Below are positions 32,105 to 40,803 of a DNA stretch of 64,000 nucleotides, in pieces; position 1 is the first letter of the stretch; each line of letters opens with the position of its first letter. Made by a program: the position numbers and the translations under genes. This stretch comes from Flavobacteriales bacterium (GTDB lineage Bacteria; Bacteroidota; Bacteroidia; Flavobacteriales; Weeksellaceae). The notes below the pieces were generated by a model. That model worked only from the letters and a program-made list of their open reading frames with translations, had not been told where the DNA came from and ran no database searches. The stretch covers positions 1 through 64,000 of the forward strand of contig CAAGLV010000077.1 of NCBI GenBank assembly GCA_900770875.1. Reading direction: 5' to 3'.

Positions 32105-34854
32105 TGAAGAAGAATAAGCTTAAAATAGATATTGCCAATCAATTAGCTTTCGATTTCGATTTTATAGAGGTTATGACAGAGGAAGAAGCTTCCTTTGTAG
32201 AACCTATAACAGAAGAAGAAATTAAAACTTGGGAATTTGTTTATGGAGATAAAGATAACGTCCATATTCAATTCCCATTTTTGCGTTGGCATCAAGCAGA
32301 AGATATCGCAAGATGCGAAAAGCGATTCTTTATTGATAAAGGAAAAGGTGTTCAAGTAACTAACGGCACCGGAGTTGGTAAAACTTATTTAGGTCTAGGA
32401 TTAGCTAATAGATTCTATTACAAAGGAATGAAGAACATTCTTATAGTTGTGCCTACTGACAAAAAAATTAAAGATTGGATTAGAGATAATGCAAGGTTTT
32501 TCGATACAGAAGTAAGACAATTAAAAGATACTATATCAGTTCCTTTAAACCATGAAGGACAACCTGGAATAGTTATAACAACTTACTCTAACTTTTACCA
32601 AAATGAAAAGTTAACTGAATACGATTGGAGTTTATTAATTTATGATGAATCGCATAAACTCCAAGAAAATTCAAAAGGAGAAAATACTGTTTATCAAGAC
32701 CAACATAGGAAACTAGCTAAACTTCCATCTACTTGGAGAAAGAAAAATGTTATAGAACCAGAAAATGGTTTTGATTACATTTCGAGTTTATCCGTAGAAG
32801 TACGCGAAAAAATGTTATTTGATTACACTCAAAGAACGAAAGTTTTATTCTTATCAGCTTCACCATTTGCTTACATCTTTAATACTGAAATTGGAGACGG
32901 TTGCTTATGGAATATAAGAGAAAATTATTCTTTAGAAAGTAATAATGATATTTGGAACTCTTATAGTGTTGGTTATAATATGCCTGATCGTTATAATAAA
33001 TTCTTTATAGAGAATTTTGGATATAAAATGAGAATAAACAAATTAACTAAACCTGATAGCGGAATTGATTTGTGTTTAATGGAAAGATTATTCTTTGAAA
33101 AGTATAATAAATTAGGAGTTATTTTTGGCCGACAAATCGAAGTTGATAAAGATTATTCTCGAGAATTTGTTTTATTAAATTCCGAAGTAGGACAAAAAAT
33201 CGACGAAGGTTTGTCTGTATTTGAAGATTTTAAATTTAAAGAGAAGTACAGAGTGCTGCCTTTAATAATTAATAAGAAGATTAATTACTTATACAAAAAT
33301 CAATTATTAGAATCCTTAAAATCTAAGCTTATTATTCCTAGAATACAAAAGCATTTAGATTTAAATAGAAAAGTAGTTTTATTCCATGATTATAATAATT
33401 CCGAAGTAGGACATCCTTTCCACTTCTTAGATAGAGATATTTGGTTACTAGATGATGTTTCCGTAGAGAATTACGGATACAAATATCGAGAAGAAGTAAT
33501 TCAATTTGAACAAGAATATAAGCACCTTGTAGAAATTAATATTAGCGATGATTTATCTAATGCACCAGGAGAACTTTTAAAAGCTTTTGGTTCAAAAAGA
33601 GTTGCTATTTTCAACGGAAAAATTCCTACTAAGAAAAGAGGAATATTAAAAGATGCTTTTCAAGATGATTTATCAGGAATTGATATTATCTGTGTTCAAA
33701 GGCAAGCTGGAAAAGAAGGAATAGATCTACATGATACAACAGGTGTTTATCAAAGAGTATTGATAGATTTAGGATTACCTCGTAGACCAACAGATTCTAT
33801 TCAATGTGAAGGTAGGACTTATAGAGATGGTGTAATGTCAAATGCTATTTGGGAATATGCTATCATTAATACTATTTTTGAATCAAACTGTTTTTCTTCT
33901 GTAATTTCAGAGAGAGCTTCTACTGCTGAAAATTTAGCAATGGGAAATAAAGCTCGTAATTTAAAATCAGCTTTTAAGCAAGGATATATAGATTATAATA
34001 ATGAAGAACCTAACCTATCTCAAGGTATTGGAGGTAAAGAAAAAGATTTCAGTTATAATACTATGTCTGAATTCGATTTAACAGTCGCATTATACTACAC
34101 TAATCAAAAGAAAAATTCTAAGAATAAGTCTTCCGAAGGAGAAGATTATTATGCTACACCAGAACCGTTAGGTTATAAAATGGTTCAATGGTTGGATATT
34201 AGACCTGATGAAAGAGTTTTAGAACCTTCAGCAGGACATGGAGCTATCGCTAGATTCTTTCCGGGCCATTCTACTAATTATGCAATAGAACCCTCAAGAG
34301 AATTAATGGCTAAACTAAAGTTAAATTGTGATCAAATCAATGAAGATAATTATCATTATCATAGATTTGAGGATTTAGATTCTTCAAACAAATTTAACAA
34401 AATAGCTATGAACCCACCTTTTGGAGTTGGAGGTAAATTAGCTTTTGAACATTTGTACAAAGCTATAAGCGATCATTCCTATACTTATGGGAATTTAAAT
34501 TCAAGAATCATTTGTATAGTTCCAGAATCAAAAGGAATTGAAAAAGGTCTTGAGAGAATGTTTGACGAAGAATATATTAAAAAAGAATCAACAAATTATG
34601 AACGAACAAAACGATTAAATGTTATTAAAACAATTAAGCTTTCAGCAGAGATATTATTACCTTCGGTTACTTTTAATAGGGCAGGAACAAGTGTATTATG
34701 TAAAATATTAATATTTGATAAAATCAATCAGTATAATGAGAACAGAACTAAATCTGTTTACGATTTTAGACATATTGATAAGATTGAAGATTTATTCAAA
34801 GAAATTGACGATCTACATATTCCAACTTTCATCCCTTACGTAGACGAAGATTAA
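32104..34854 (+). CDS. SF2 (SNF2-like) helicase fused to an adenine-specific DNA methyltransferase
   Basis: 916 residues. The N-terminal helicase has Walker A GTGVGKT (residues ~88-94), DESH (~180-183), LFLSASPF (motif III) and QCEGRTYRDG (motif VI). The C-terminal methyltransferase has VLEPSAGHG (SAM-binding, ~705) and NPPFGVGG (~769), the N6-adenine catalytic motif NPPF. Similar fusions occur in phage and plasmid defence-evasion proteins such as DarB-like proteins. It may remodel or unwind DNA while methylating it against host restriction. crAss-like phages often carry an SNF2 helicase, but I cannot say how common this fusion is. Confidence 0.8.
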   Translation: MKKNKLKIDIANQLAFDFDFIEVMTEEEASFVEPITEEEIKTWEFVYGDKDNVHIQFPFLRWHQAEDIARCEKRFFIDKGKGVQVTNGTGVGKTYLGLGLANRFYYKGMKNILIVVPTDKKIKDWIRDNARFFDTEVRQLKDTISVPLNHEGQPGIVITTYSNFYQNEKLTEYDWSLLIYDESHKLQENSKGENTVYQDQHRKLAKLPSTWRKKNVIEPENGFDYISSLSVEVREKMLFDYTQRTKVLFLSASPFAYIFNTEIGDGCLWNIRENYSLESNNDIWNSYSVGYNMPDRYNKFFIENFGYKMRINKLTKPDSGIDLCLMERLFFEKYNKLGVIFGRQIEVDKDYSREFVLLNSEVGQKIDEGLSVFEDFKFKEKYRVLPLIINKKINYLYKNQLLESLKSKLIIPRIQKHLDLNRKVVLFHDYNNSEVGHPFHFLDRDIWLLDDVSVENYGYKYREEVIQFEQEYKHLVEINISDDLSNAPGELLKAFGSKRVAIFNGKIPTKKRGILKDAFQDDLSGIDIICVQRQAGKEGIDLHDTTGVYQRVLIDLGLPRRPTDSIQCEGRTYRDGVMSNAIWEYAIINTIFESNCFSSVISERASTAENLAMGNKARNLKSAFKQGYIDYNNEEPNLSQGIGGKEKDFSYNTMSEFDLTVALYYTNQKKNSKNKSSEGEDYYATPEPLGYKMVQWLDIRPDERVLEPSAGHGAIARFFPGHSTNYAIEPSRELMAKLKLNCDQINEDNYHYHRFEDLDSSNKFNKIAMNPPFGVGGKLAFEHLYKAISDHSYTYGNLNSRIICIVPESKGIEKGLERMFDEEYIKKESTNYERTKRLNVIKTIKLSAEILLPSVTFNRAGTSVLCKILIFDKINQYNENRTKSVYDFRHIDKIEDLFKEIDDLHIPTFIPYVDED

Positions 34855-34869
34855 TACACAAAAAATAAA
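34855..34869 (+). repeat. Leader repeat copy 4 (TACACAAAAAATAAA)
   Basis: Exact copy whose last base is the A of the dnaB-like start codon (ATG at 34869). Confidence 0.6.
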
Positions 34870-36245
34870 TGAATTACGATTATAAAGCGAGAGATTTAGT
34901 TGAAAAACATATTATAGCATGCGGTCTATCTTATGTTAATGAAGAACTTATAATAAACTCTTTTAAAACGGATTTAAAAGAAGAATACTTCCATAATCCA
35001 TTCACAAGAGAAGTAGCAAAGATATTAATCATAATGTATAAAGAAGGCAAGGTACCTACTTTAGAATACGTTACTGCTAATCGAAGTGATATGTATAGAG
35101 AGAGTTTTATTGAAGGAACTTCCGAACGAGAAACTTACGAAGCATTCTTCGTAGATTTAGTTTCCATAGCTCAATTAGCTTCTACAAAAGCAAGGTTTGA
35201 AACCGACCTTTTTATGCTAAAAGAGTTTGTACTTATAGATTATTGGAATAACCAAGCAAATAATATTATTAATAGCCATTGGAATAATAGAGATGTTTTA
35301 ATAGTTAGTGATAATATTATTAACGGCTACAATAATCTAATGAAAGAAATTACGTACTCATATTCTGCGGAAGATGAAGTGCAAACTATTGATGATATAA
35401 AACAAATTGCATTAAAAAAAATAAATGAAAGAAACGCTGGTATAGATACCACAATTAAATTAGGACACACATATTTAGATAATCACGTAGGAGGTTTTGG
35501 AGGATCAGAATTTATTATTATCGGAGGTCGACCTGGTATGGGTAAGACTGCTTTTGGTTTAGCTATGGCTAAAAAGCTTTCAATAGAAGGAGGACGAAAA
35601 GGAGCTTATTTTACTTTAGAAATGTCTAAAGAGCAACTTCTTAATAAATACGCGTCTAACGCTCTTAATATTGAATATAGTAAGCTTAAAAGCTATAATA
35701 TAGACCAAGCTACTATGAATAGATTATTCGGTTATTATGAGTATATCGAATCACGTAATTTAGATATTTTATTCACAAGTAATTTAGATAAAATATCAAA
35801 TACGATTAAGACAGGCGGATATGATTATGTAATTGTTGATTACTTACAATTAATCACCACTACTGAATCATTCCAATCAAGAGAGCAGCAAGTATCTCAT
35901 ATATCAAGAACTCTTAAGAATTTAAGTAGACAATTAAATATTCCATTGATTGCATTATGTCAATTAAAGAGGGTTACAGGTAGACCGAACTTAACGGATT
36001 TAAGAGAATCAGGTTCGTTAGAACAAGATGCTGATACTGTCATATTCCCTTATAGACCTGCATACGATAATAAAGATGCTCAAGCATGGGAACATGGTAA
36101 CGTTGAGTTATTATTAGAGAAATGTAGAAGTTCTGGAACTGGTTTGTTTAATGGATATATGGATCTTACTGCTTATGAAATATTAGATTTTCCTATCATA
36201 AATTACGAGCAATGGCAAGACTTTCTTAATTCAAAAAAGTATTAG
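34869..36245 (+). CDS. dnaB: Replicative DNA helicase, DnaB-like
   Basis: 458 residues. It has a helical N-terminal domain (residues 1-160), then a RecA-type core with Walker A GRPGMGKT (near 221-228), Walker B YVIVDYLQLI (~318-327), SRTLKNLSRQLNIPLIALCQL, and RESGSLEQDADTVIF, all standard DnaB motifs. It forms the hexamer that unwinds the phage replication fork. No primase gene is seen beside it, so priming may be by the host or from elsewhere in the genome. It is followed by a terminator hairpin. Confidence 0.93.
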   Translation: MNYDYKARDLVEKHIIACGLSYVNEELIINSFKTDLKEEYFHNPFTREVAKILIIMYKEGKVPTLEYVTANRSDMYRESFIEGTSERETYEAFFVDLVSIAQLASTKARFETDLFMLKEFVLIDYWNNQANNIINSHWNNRDVLIVSDNIINGYNNLMKEITYSYSAEDEVQTIDDIKQIALKKINERNAGIDTTIKLGHTYLDNHVGGFGGSEFIIIGGRPGMGKTAFGLAMAKKLSIEGGRKGAYFTLEMSKEQLLNKYASNALNIEYSKLKSYNIDQATMNRLFGYYEYIESRNLDILFTSNLDKISNTIKTGGYDYVIVDYLQLITTTESFQSREQQVSHISRTLKNLSRQLNIPLIALCQLKRVTGRPNLTDLRESGSLEQDADTVIFPYRPAYDNKDAQAWEHGNVELLLEKCRSSGTGLFNGYMDLTAYEILDFPIINYEQWQDFLNSKKY

Positions 36246-36271
36246 AATTGGTAAATAAATAGTATCTTTCG

Positions 36272-36295
36272 GCTGTTATTATAACAGCTTTTTTT
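36272..36295 (+). terminator. Intrinsic terminator touching the next start codon
   Basis: GCTGTTA - TTA - TAACAGC then TTTTTTT, and the very next base begins the ATG of the IHF-like gene. Seven perfect pairs. Confidence 0.8.
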
Positions 36296-36613
36296 ATGTC
36301 AAAAAAAATAGAAACTTTAACCAATGTAGACTTTGCTAAAAAGTTTAGTAAGAGTCTAAAAAAAGAAGGCTTTAATATCTCATTAGAAGATGCTAAAGCT
36401 ATTTCAAGAATCTTTATTGATACACTTGTAAACGAATACATCAAACTAGGTAAAAATATTACATTCCCTCGGTTTGGTACGTTTACTTGTCGTTTCAAAA
36501 AACTAAGTGATTTCCATTTATCAAGAGATAAAAAAGGAACATCTCTAAATGTAAAATTTGTTTTATCGGAAACTTCTAAAGCTTTCTTTAAAAAAATTTA
36601 TGGAAAAGATTAG
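36296..36613 (+). CDS. IHF/HU-family DNA-bending protein
   Basis: 105 residues. It has the HU/IHF layout: N-terminal helices (residues 1-45, FAKKFSKSLKKEGFNISLEDAKAISRIF), the turn VNEYIKLGKNITFPRFGTF (GKNITFPRFGTF matches the family's G-x-V-x-x-x-G-F-G-x-F), then beta arms. IHF subunits are a conserved part of crAss-like genomes. It would bend DNA in replication or packaging. Its ATG directly follows a terminator U-run, so it has almost no leader if translated from readthrough RNA. Confidence 0.85.
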   Translation: MSKKIETLTNVDFAKKFSKSLKKEGFNISLEDAKAISRIFIDTLVNEYIKLGKNITFPRFGTFTCRFKKLSDFHLSRDKKGTSLNVKFVLSETSKAFFKKIYGKD

Positions 36614-36995
36614 GTCTGATTTAAGTAAATTTTACCAACGATGTGATTATGAATCTAAATTCTTAACAAAAGAAGAATTGGACGAAATAGCTAATAAAGT
36701 TTATGATGATATAGACTTTCAAAGAAATGTAAAAGAAACATCTGAAGCTATTAATATTCCAATAGAAATTTGTGATGTAGTAATAAAACAATACATAAGA
36801 AGTGTATTAGGTTTTATGTTTAAAATTCATAAGTACAAAATCGTAATAACAATCTATGGACTTATGTTTATCGATATTTCGAATACTATTTTTCAAGAAG
36901 ATAGTAAATACTTCTATAAGAAGTATAAGAGTATAAGTAAAGAGTTACGTAAGTCCATTACCAAAACTAAAAATAATAACAAATTAAAATTTTAA
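36600..36995 (+). CDS. Possible second, divergent IHF-like subunit
   Basis: 131 residues from ATG 36600, overlapping the IHF-like gene by 14 bases. The segment INIPIEICDVVIKQYIRSVLGFMFKIHKYKIVITIYGLMFIDI has the helix-turn-strand order of HU/IHF, with a degenerate G-F-G-x-F position (YGLMF). crAss-like phages often have two IHF-type genes in this place, so a heterodimer partner is reasonable. The C-terminus is very basic (RKSITKTKNNNKLKF). Moderate to low certainty. Confidence 0.4.
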   Translation: MEKIRSDLSKFYQRCDYESKFLTKEELDEIANKVYDDIDFQRNVKETSEAINIPIEICDVVIKQYIRSVLGFMFKIHKYKIVITIYGLMFIDISNTIFQEDSKYFYKKYKSISKELRKSITKTKNNNKLKF

Positions 36996-36998
36996 AAG

Positions 36999-38384
36999 AT
37001 GAACAATTCAAACTTTAATCAAAACGGAAATCAAAATTTCAATCAACAAGGATACGCTCCTCAACAAAATCAAGGTTATCCACCACAACAAGGATATCCT
37101 CAAAATAATCAGTATATGAATCAAGATCCGAATCAAGGATATAATCCTCAAGGTCAAGTACCACAGCAACAGTATCAACAGCAGATGCCACCACAGCAAC
37201 AATATCAACAGCAAGCGCCGCAACAGCAGATGCCACAAGGTAATGTAACTGGGTTTACTGCTGCGGAAGCGGGAGTGCAACCTGCATTCAATAATAACAA
37301 TGAGAATTACGAACGTAATCCTGATGTTTATAATGTTCCTGACGGACAGAATATTGGTAGAATTTATAAAGTTGTAGATTTAGGTAGCCATCCTGGTTAT
37401 CAAAATCAAGGACTTTTAAGAAAATTAAGAATCTCTTTTGAGTTCCCTCAATATTGCCAAAGATTTAATTTAAAATCGGAAGAATTTAAACCATCTGCTG
37501 TTCATTACGATGTAGCGTTTTTCACATCTTCTAAATCTAAGTTAAGAAAATTGATTAACGCTTCAGTAGGAAGAACGTTATCTGATGATGAAGCTAAAGT
37601 ATTTAACTATGCTGAATTATTAGGTAAAATGTTATTACTTACTATTCAGAATAAAGTGAGTTCTCAAGGAAACGTATTTAGTAATGTTATTGATTTCGCT
37701 CAAGCCAATCCAAATGTAGTTGTAATTCCACCAGCATTTACTGATCCAAATACACCAAGAAATAATTATACTTGCTTTGCTATTGGTCCGAATTGCTCTA
37801 ATCTATTAAATGAAAGTTTCGCTAACTTAACTTTAAAGGATAGAAAGGATATTATTAAATCTACAGAAGCAGAAGCTTTCTTAGCAAATGGAGGAATTGT
37901 TTTTAGAAATAAAAATAATGAAAAAGATAATTTCTATAATAAAGAACTTGCTGTAACTTCAAGTCAATATAATAATCAAAACTTCCAGCCACAGGGTAAT
38001 TTCCCTCAGCAACAAGTTCCTCAACAGCAATACCAACAGCAGATGCCACAACAGCAGTATCAACCACAAGCACCACAAGGGCAACAGCCTAATTATGGAG
38101 CTTTCGGTCAATCTGCTCAACAAGCTATGCAAGAGCAATATCAACAGCAAGCGCCGCAACAGCAGTATCAGCCACAAGGTAATTTCCCTCAAGAAATACC
38201 TCAGCAAAATAATCCGGCAATGCAAGCTCCACAAGGAATGCAACCAAACGTAAATCCAGCTATGCAACAAGCTGCTCAAGTTTATGATAACCAACAACAG
38301 CAGTATCAACAAGAACCACCTTTATCTCAACAACCTGGTTCTGGATTTTCAATGGGTAATGGAGAAGATGATTTACCATTCTAA
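36999..38384 (+). CDS. ssb: Single-stranded DNA-binding protein with long Gln/Pro-rich tails
   Basis: 461 residues in three parts: an N-terminal Asn/Gln/Pro/Tyr-rich tail (1-85), a folded core (~105-310) and a C-terminal Gln/Pro-rich tail ending GEDDLPF. The DDLPF end is the classic acidic tip by which SSB binds partner proteins (DDDIPF in E. coli). Low-complexity tails built from QQQYQQQMPQQ-type repeats flank both sides, whereas bacterial SSB has only one tail. A 30-base stretch is shared exactly by both tails (37200-37229 and 38136-38165). It is surrounded by replication genes. The core fold is assigned by context and the tail. Confidence 0.75.
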   Translation: MNNSNFNQNGNQNFNQQGYAPQQNQGYPPQQGYPQNNQYMNQDPNQGYNPQGQVPQQQYQQQMPPQQQYQQQAPQQQMPQGNVTGFTAAEAGVQPAFNNNNENYERNPDVYNVPDGQNIGRIYKVVDLGSHPGYQNQGLLRKLRISFEFPQYCQRFNLKSEEFKPSAVHYDVAFFTSSKSKLRKLINASVGRTLSDDEAKVFNYAELLGKMLLLTIQNKVSSQGNVFSNVIDFAQANPNVVVIPPAFTDPNTPRNNYTCFAIGPNCSNLLNESFANLTLKDRKDIIKSTEAEAFLANGGIVFRNKNNEKDNFYNKELAVTSSQYNNQNFQPQGNFPQQQVPQQQYQQQMPQQQYQPQAPQGQQPNYGAFGQSAQQAMQEQYQQQAPQQQYQPQGNFPQEIPQQNNPAMQAPQGMQPNVNPAMQQAAQVYDNQQQQYQQEPPLSQQPGSGFSMGNGEDDLPF

Positions 38385-38782
38385 TGATTGTTAAATCTGC
38401 AACTATAAAGCTAAACGACGATGGTTCGTTTAGCTTTATTACCTCAAGAGAAGAGGAATCGTTTAAAAGAACAATATCTGCTTTAACTAAAAAAGGAACA
38501 TTTAAAGCAGAGCTTACATTAAATTTAATTTATGAAGAATCTACACAAAGACAATGCAATTTATTTAAAATGATTTGTCGTAAAATAAGTGAAGCTTCAG
38601 CTATGTATGATTATAACATAGTTTATTCCTCAATACTTCAATACTTTGGATATAATAATATAGAGGATTTTCCTAAAGATAAGTTTAATGATTTGTTAGA
38701 AATTTCTATAATGACAGCTCGTGAAGCTTTCGGAGTAGAAATTAAGATTAACCCTGAAAATCATCATGTAGAAATTTTATGA
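38384..38782 (+). CDS. Unidentified recombination-region protein
   Basis: 132 residues. It has a beta-rich start, then STQRQCNLFKMICRKISEASAMYDYN, slightly reminiscent of NinB-type recombination proteins (Q-x-Q helix), then a helical C-terminus. It shares its first base with the SSB stop codon. The NinB comparison is weak. Confidence 0.4.
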   Translation: MIVKSATIKLNDDGSFSFITSREEESFKRTISALTKKGTFKAELTLNLIYEESTQRQCNLFKMICRKISEASAMYDYNIVYSSILQYFGYNNIEDFPKDKFNDLLEISIMTAREAFGVEIKINPENHHVEIL

Positions 38783-38908
38783 TAAAAATCCTATCTATGA
38801 TAGTATGTGTCGCAAGGATATCAACTATCTGGATTAAAAATCCATTGACAAAGAAAATTTTAATAACTATTAGCCAATTAGCCTTAACATCAATAATTTT
38901 AAAGAAAA

Positions 38909-39442
38909 ATGAAAATAGAGTTCAATCAATTAACAGAAGAACAGAAGATAGGAGTACAGAGAATAAAAGAGTTTGTTAATTCTCCTATTGATTTAAACGA
39001 TTATCGAACAAGAGTTTTAGTATTAGTAGGACAAGCCGGAACAGGTAAAACTACTATGCTTAGAAATGGCTTAGAAGAAGTATTACAAGTAGATGAAAAT
39101 ATCGCTCACGAATCTATTAAAACTAGATATGATGCAGATTTATTTAATAATGGAGTACTTGGATGTGTCGGAGTAACAGTCGCTCATAAAGCGAAAAAAG
39201 TACTTAATCGTTCTATTAAAATTACTACAACATACGCGGGATATTTTGGAATGATACAAGATAACGACGAATATGGTAATAAAATATTCGTTCCAAATCC
39301 AGACTTAAATAAACGTAATTCTTCTTTACATAAAAAACCTCATCGTGTAGCAGTGCATGATGAGGTTTCTATGTATGATGCTGATATGATTAATTATGTA
39401 TTAGCAAATACGGACCCATTAACAAAGATAATTCTAGTCGGT
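38909..39442 (+). CDS. SF1 helicase (RecD/Dda-like), exon 1
   Basis: 178 codons up to the intron. It has Walker A VGQAGTGKTT (residues ~32-41) and Walker B VHDEVSM (~151-157), and ends at KIILVG, exactly in the middle of helicase motif III. Splicing to exon 2 (39891-40790) restores ILVG-DPGQLPP and a 477-residue protein. Without splicing, translation adds nine residues (KWIADFKPL) and stops at a TAA. Dda/RecD-like helicases unwind DNA 5' to 3' in replication and recombination. Confidence 0.88.
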
Positions 39443-39890
39443 AAATGGATTGCCGACTTTAAACCACTCTAATTGACTGGAAACCCCTTAGAGCCTTATA
39501 CACTCCCTTGTTCAGTAATGAAACAAGTATAGTAAAAGAGATAAGGATTGGGCAATCAGCAGCGAAGATTCCTAATAGGAATAATGTTCAACGACTATCT
39601 CGCAAGAGAGTAGATTTTAAATTATCAATTAAAATCGAAACGGGTGGATTGTGATAAGACTTTTTTATATACACAGAAAAATATCTAACGATGTTCCTTT
39701 TTACATAGGAAAAGGAACTAGATATAGATGTCTTGATTTTAATTCAAGGACTGAGCATTGGAAAAGAACAGCTAATAAACATGTATTTAAATATCACAAT
39801 AAGATATAGTCTAATCTTATTAGAAATAATAAGTTCTAAAAATGTAAAGAAATGATAAACTTTATATATAAGTTTTTAGAAAAAATCCTG
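39443..39890 (+). ncRNA. Group I self-splicing intron in the helicase gene
   Basis: 448 bases. P1: exon AGTCGGT (39436-39442) pairs with GCCGACT (39452-39458), ending in the required U-G pair at the splice site. P10: TGGAT (39446-39450) pairs with exon 2 ATCCA (39892-39896). The last intron base is G39890. P7: GACTAT (39593-39598) pairs with ATAGTC (39806-39811) in the typical context AAGATATAGTC. P8 is CTC-GCAA-GAG (39599-39608). Removing it restores the helicase frame and motif III. It carries the remnant of a homing endonuclease (39651-39809). Confidence 0.93.
39651..39809 (+). pseudogene. GIY-YIG homing endonuclease remnant inside the intron
   Basis: About 52 codons starting at GTG: VIRLFYIHRKISNDVPFYIG then KGTRYRCLDFNSRTEHWKR. 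This is the N-terminal GIY-YIG motif (here LFYIH and FYIGKG) and the following R-x-x-x-HW segment of phage homing endonucleases. The catalytic Glu and the DNA-binding domain are absent, because the frame stops at TAG inside the P7 strand. It is a decayed or truncated gene, so the intron is probably no longer mobile by itself. Confidence 0.85.
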
Positions 39891-40790
39891 GATCCAGGAC
39901 AACTTCCGCCAATCAAGGAAACAGGAGAAGATGGATATTTATCTGATGAAGATTCTCCAGCTTTTACTTGGTTTAAGGATAATATGATTGTTCTTACTAA
40001 AAAAGTAAGACAAACAGAAGGTAATCCTATTATAGAATTAACAGATTTCATTTATAAAGAAATCTTTTCTACACACGATTTAGCTTCTGTATTACAAACT
40101 ATGTCTGTACCTAACTATAATGAAGGTATAGGATATACAATGCTTAAATATGTAGACTTTTTAAGAACATATACTTCGGTAACTACATCTTATATAGATT
40201 CTAAGATTTTAGCTTACAGAAATGATACAGTTAATTACATGAATGATTCTATTAGAAATTTCATTTATAATAATCCTACACAAGAAATAATTGAAGGAGA
40301 ATTGATTTATATGTCAAGTACTTTTCAATGCTCAAGAAAAGGATTCTTATATAATTCAGATGAGTATCTAATAGACTCAATACATATCGTTGTAGAGAAA
40401 GAAGTTGAATGTTATAAATGTATTGTTAATAAAGGAGGTCATGATCATTTAATAAATGAACATAATCCTTTTTTCTTAATTCCAACTGCTCAAGGAAAAA
40501 TACAATTTCAAAATGTATCTATCCAATTAAAGAGATTTGCAATTCAAGAAAAGGATAATTTCAAGAAGAAAAAAGCTTGGGCTAGATATCTTAATTATAT
40601 TAATAATTTCGCTACAATTTCTTACGGATATTGTTATACTTCTCATAAGTCTCAAGGTTCGACGTTTAAGAATGTATTTGTAGATGTCAATGATATTATA
40701 ACATCTACAAGATTATCTAACAAGAGAAAGCTACAAGCGTTATACACAGCTATAACAAGAGCTTCACACTCAGTATATTTTTTACATTAA
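39891..40790 (+). CDS. SF1 helicase (RecD/Dda-like), exon 2
   Basis: Codes for the last 299 residues. It begins DPGQLPPI (second half of motif III), then TKKVRQTEGNPIIELT (motif IV region), YGYCYTSHKSQGSTFKNVFVD (motif V) and LYTAITRASHSVYF (motif VI). An ATG at 39852 lies within the intron, so reading from it would give a protein with 13 intron-coded residues and no Walker A. That is probably not the real product. Spliced product is 477 residues. Confidence 0.88.
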   Translation, partial: DPGQLPPIKETGEDGYLSDEDSPAFTWFKDNMIVLTKKVRQTEGNPIIELTDFIYKEIFSTHDLASVLQTMSVPNYNEGIGYTMLKYVDFLRTYTSVTTSYIDSKILAYRNDTVNYMNDSIRNFIYNNPTQEIIEGELIYMSSTFQCSRKGFLYNSDEYLIDSIHIVVEKEVECYKCIVNKGGHDHLINEHNPFFLIPTAQGKIQFQNVSIQLKRFAIQEKDNFKKKKAWARYLNYINNFATISYGYCYTSHKSQGSTFKNVFVDVNDIITSTRLSNKRKLQALYTAITRASHSVYFLH

Positions 40791-40803
40791 TAAATAAAAC
40801 AAA

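Noticed and set aside
37008..38312. Leu-rich open frames on the minus strand across the SSB gene
   Set aside because: They are complements of the repeated Gln/Pro codons of the SSB tails.
38779..38979. 66-residue plus-strand open frame between the 132-residue gene and the helicase
   Set aside because: It overlaps the helicase start by 71 bases in another frame and its residues look like translated non-coding sequence.
38909..40790. Helicase gene broken by frameshift (pseudogene)
   Set aside because: The break is an exact 448-base group I intron with P1, P10, P7 and terminal G, and splicing restores the frame.
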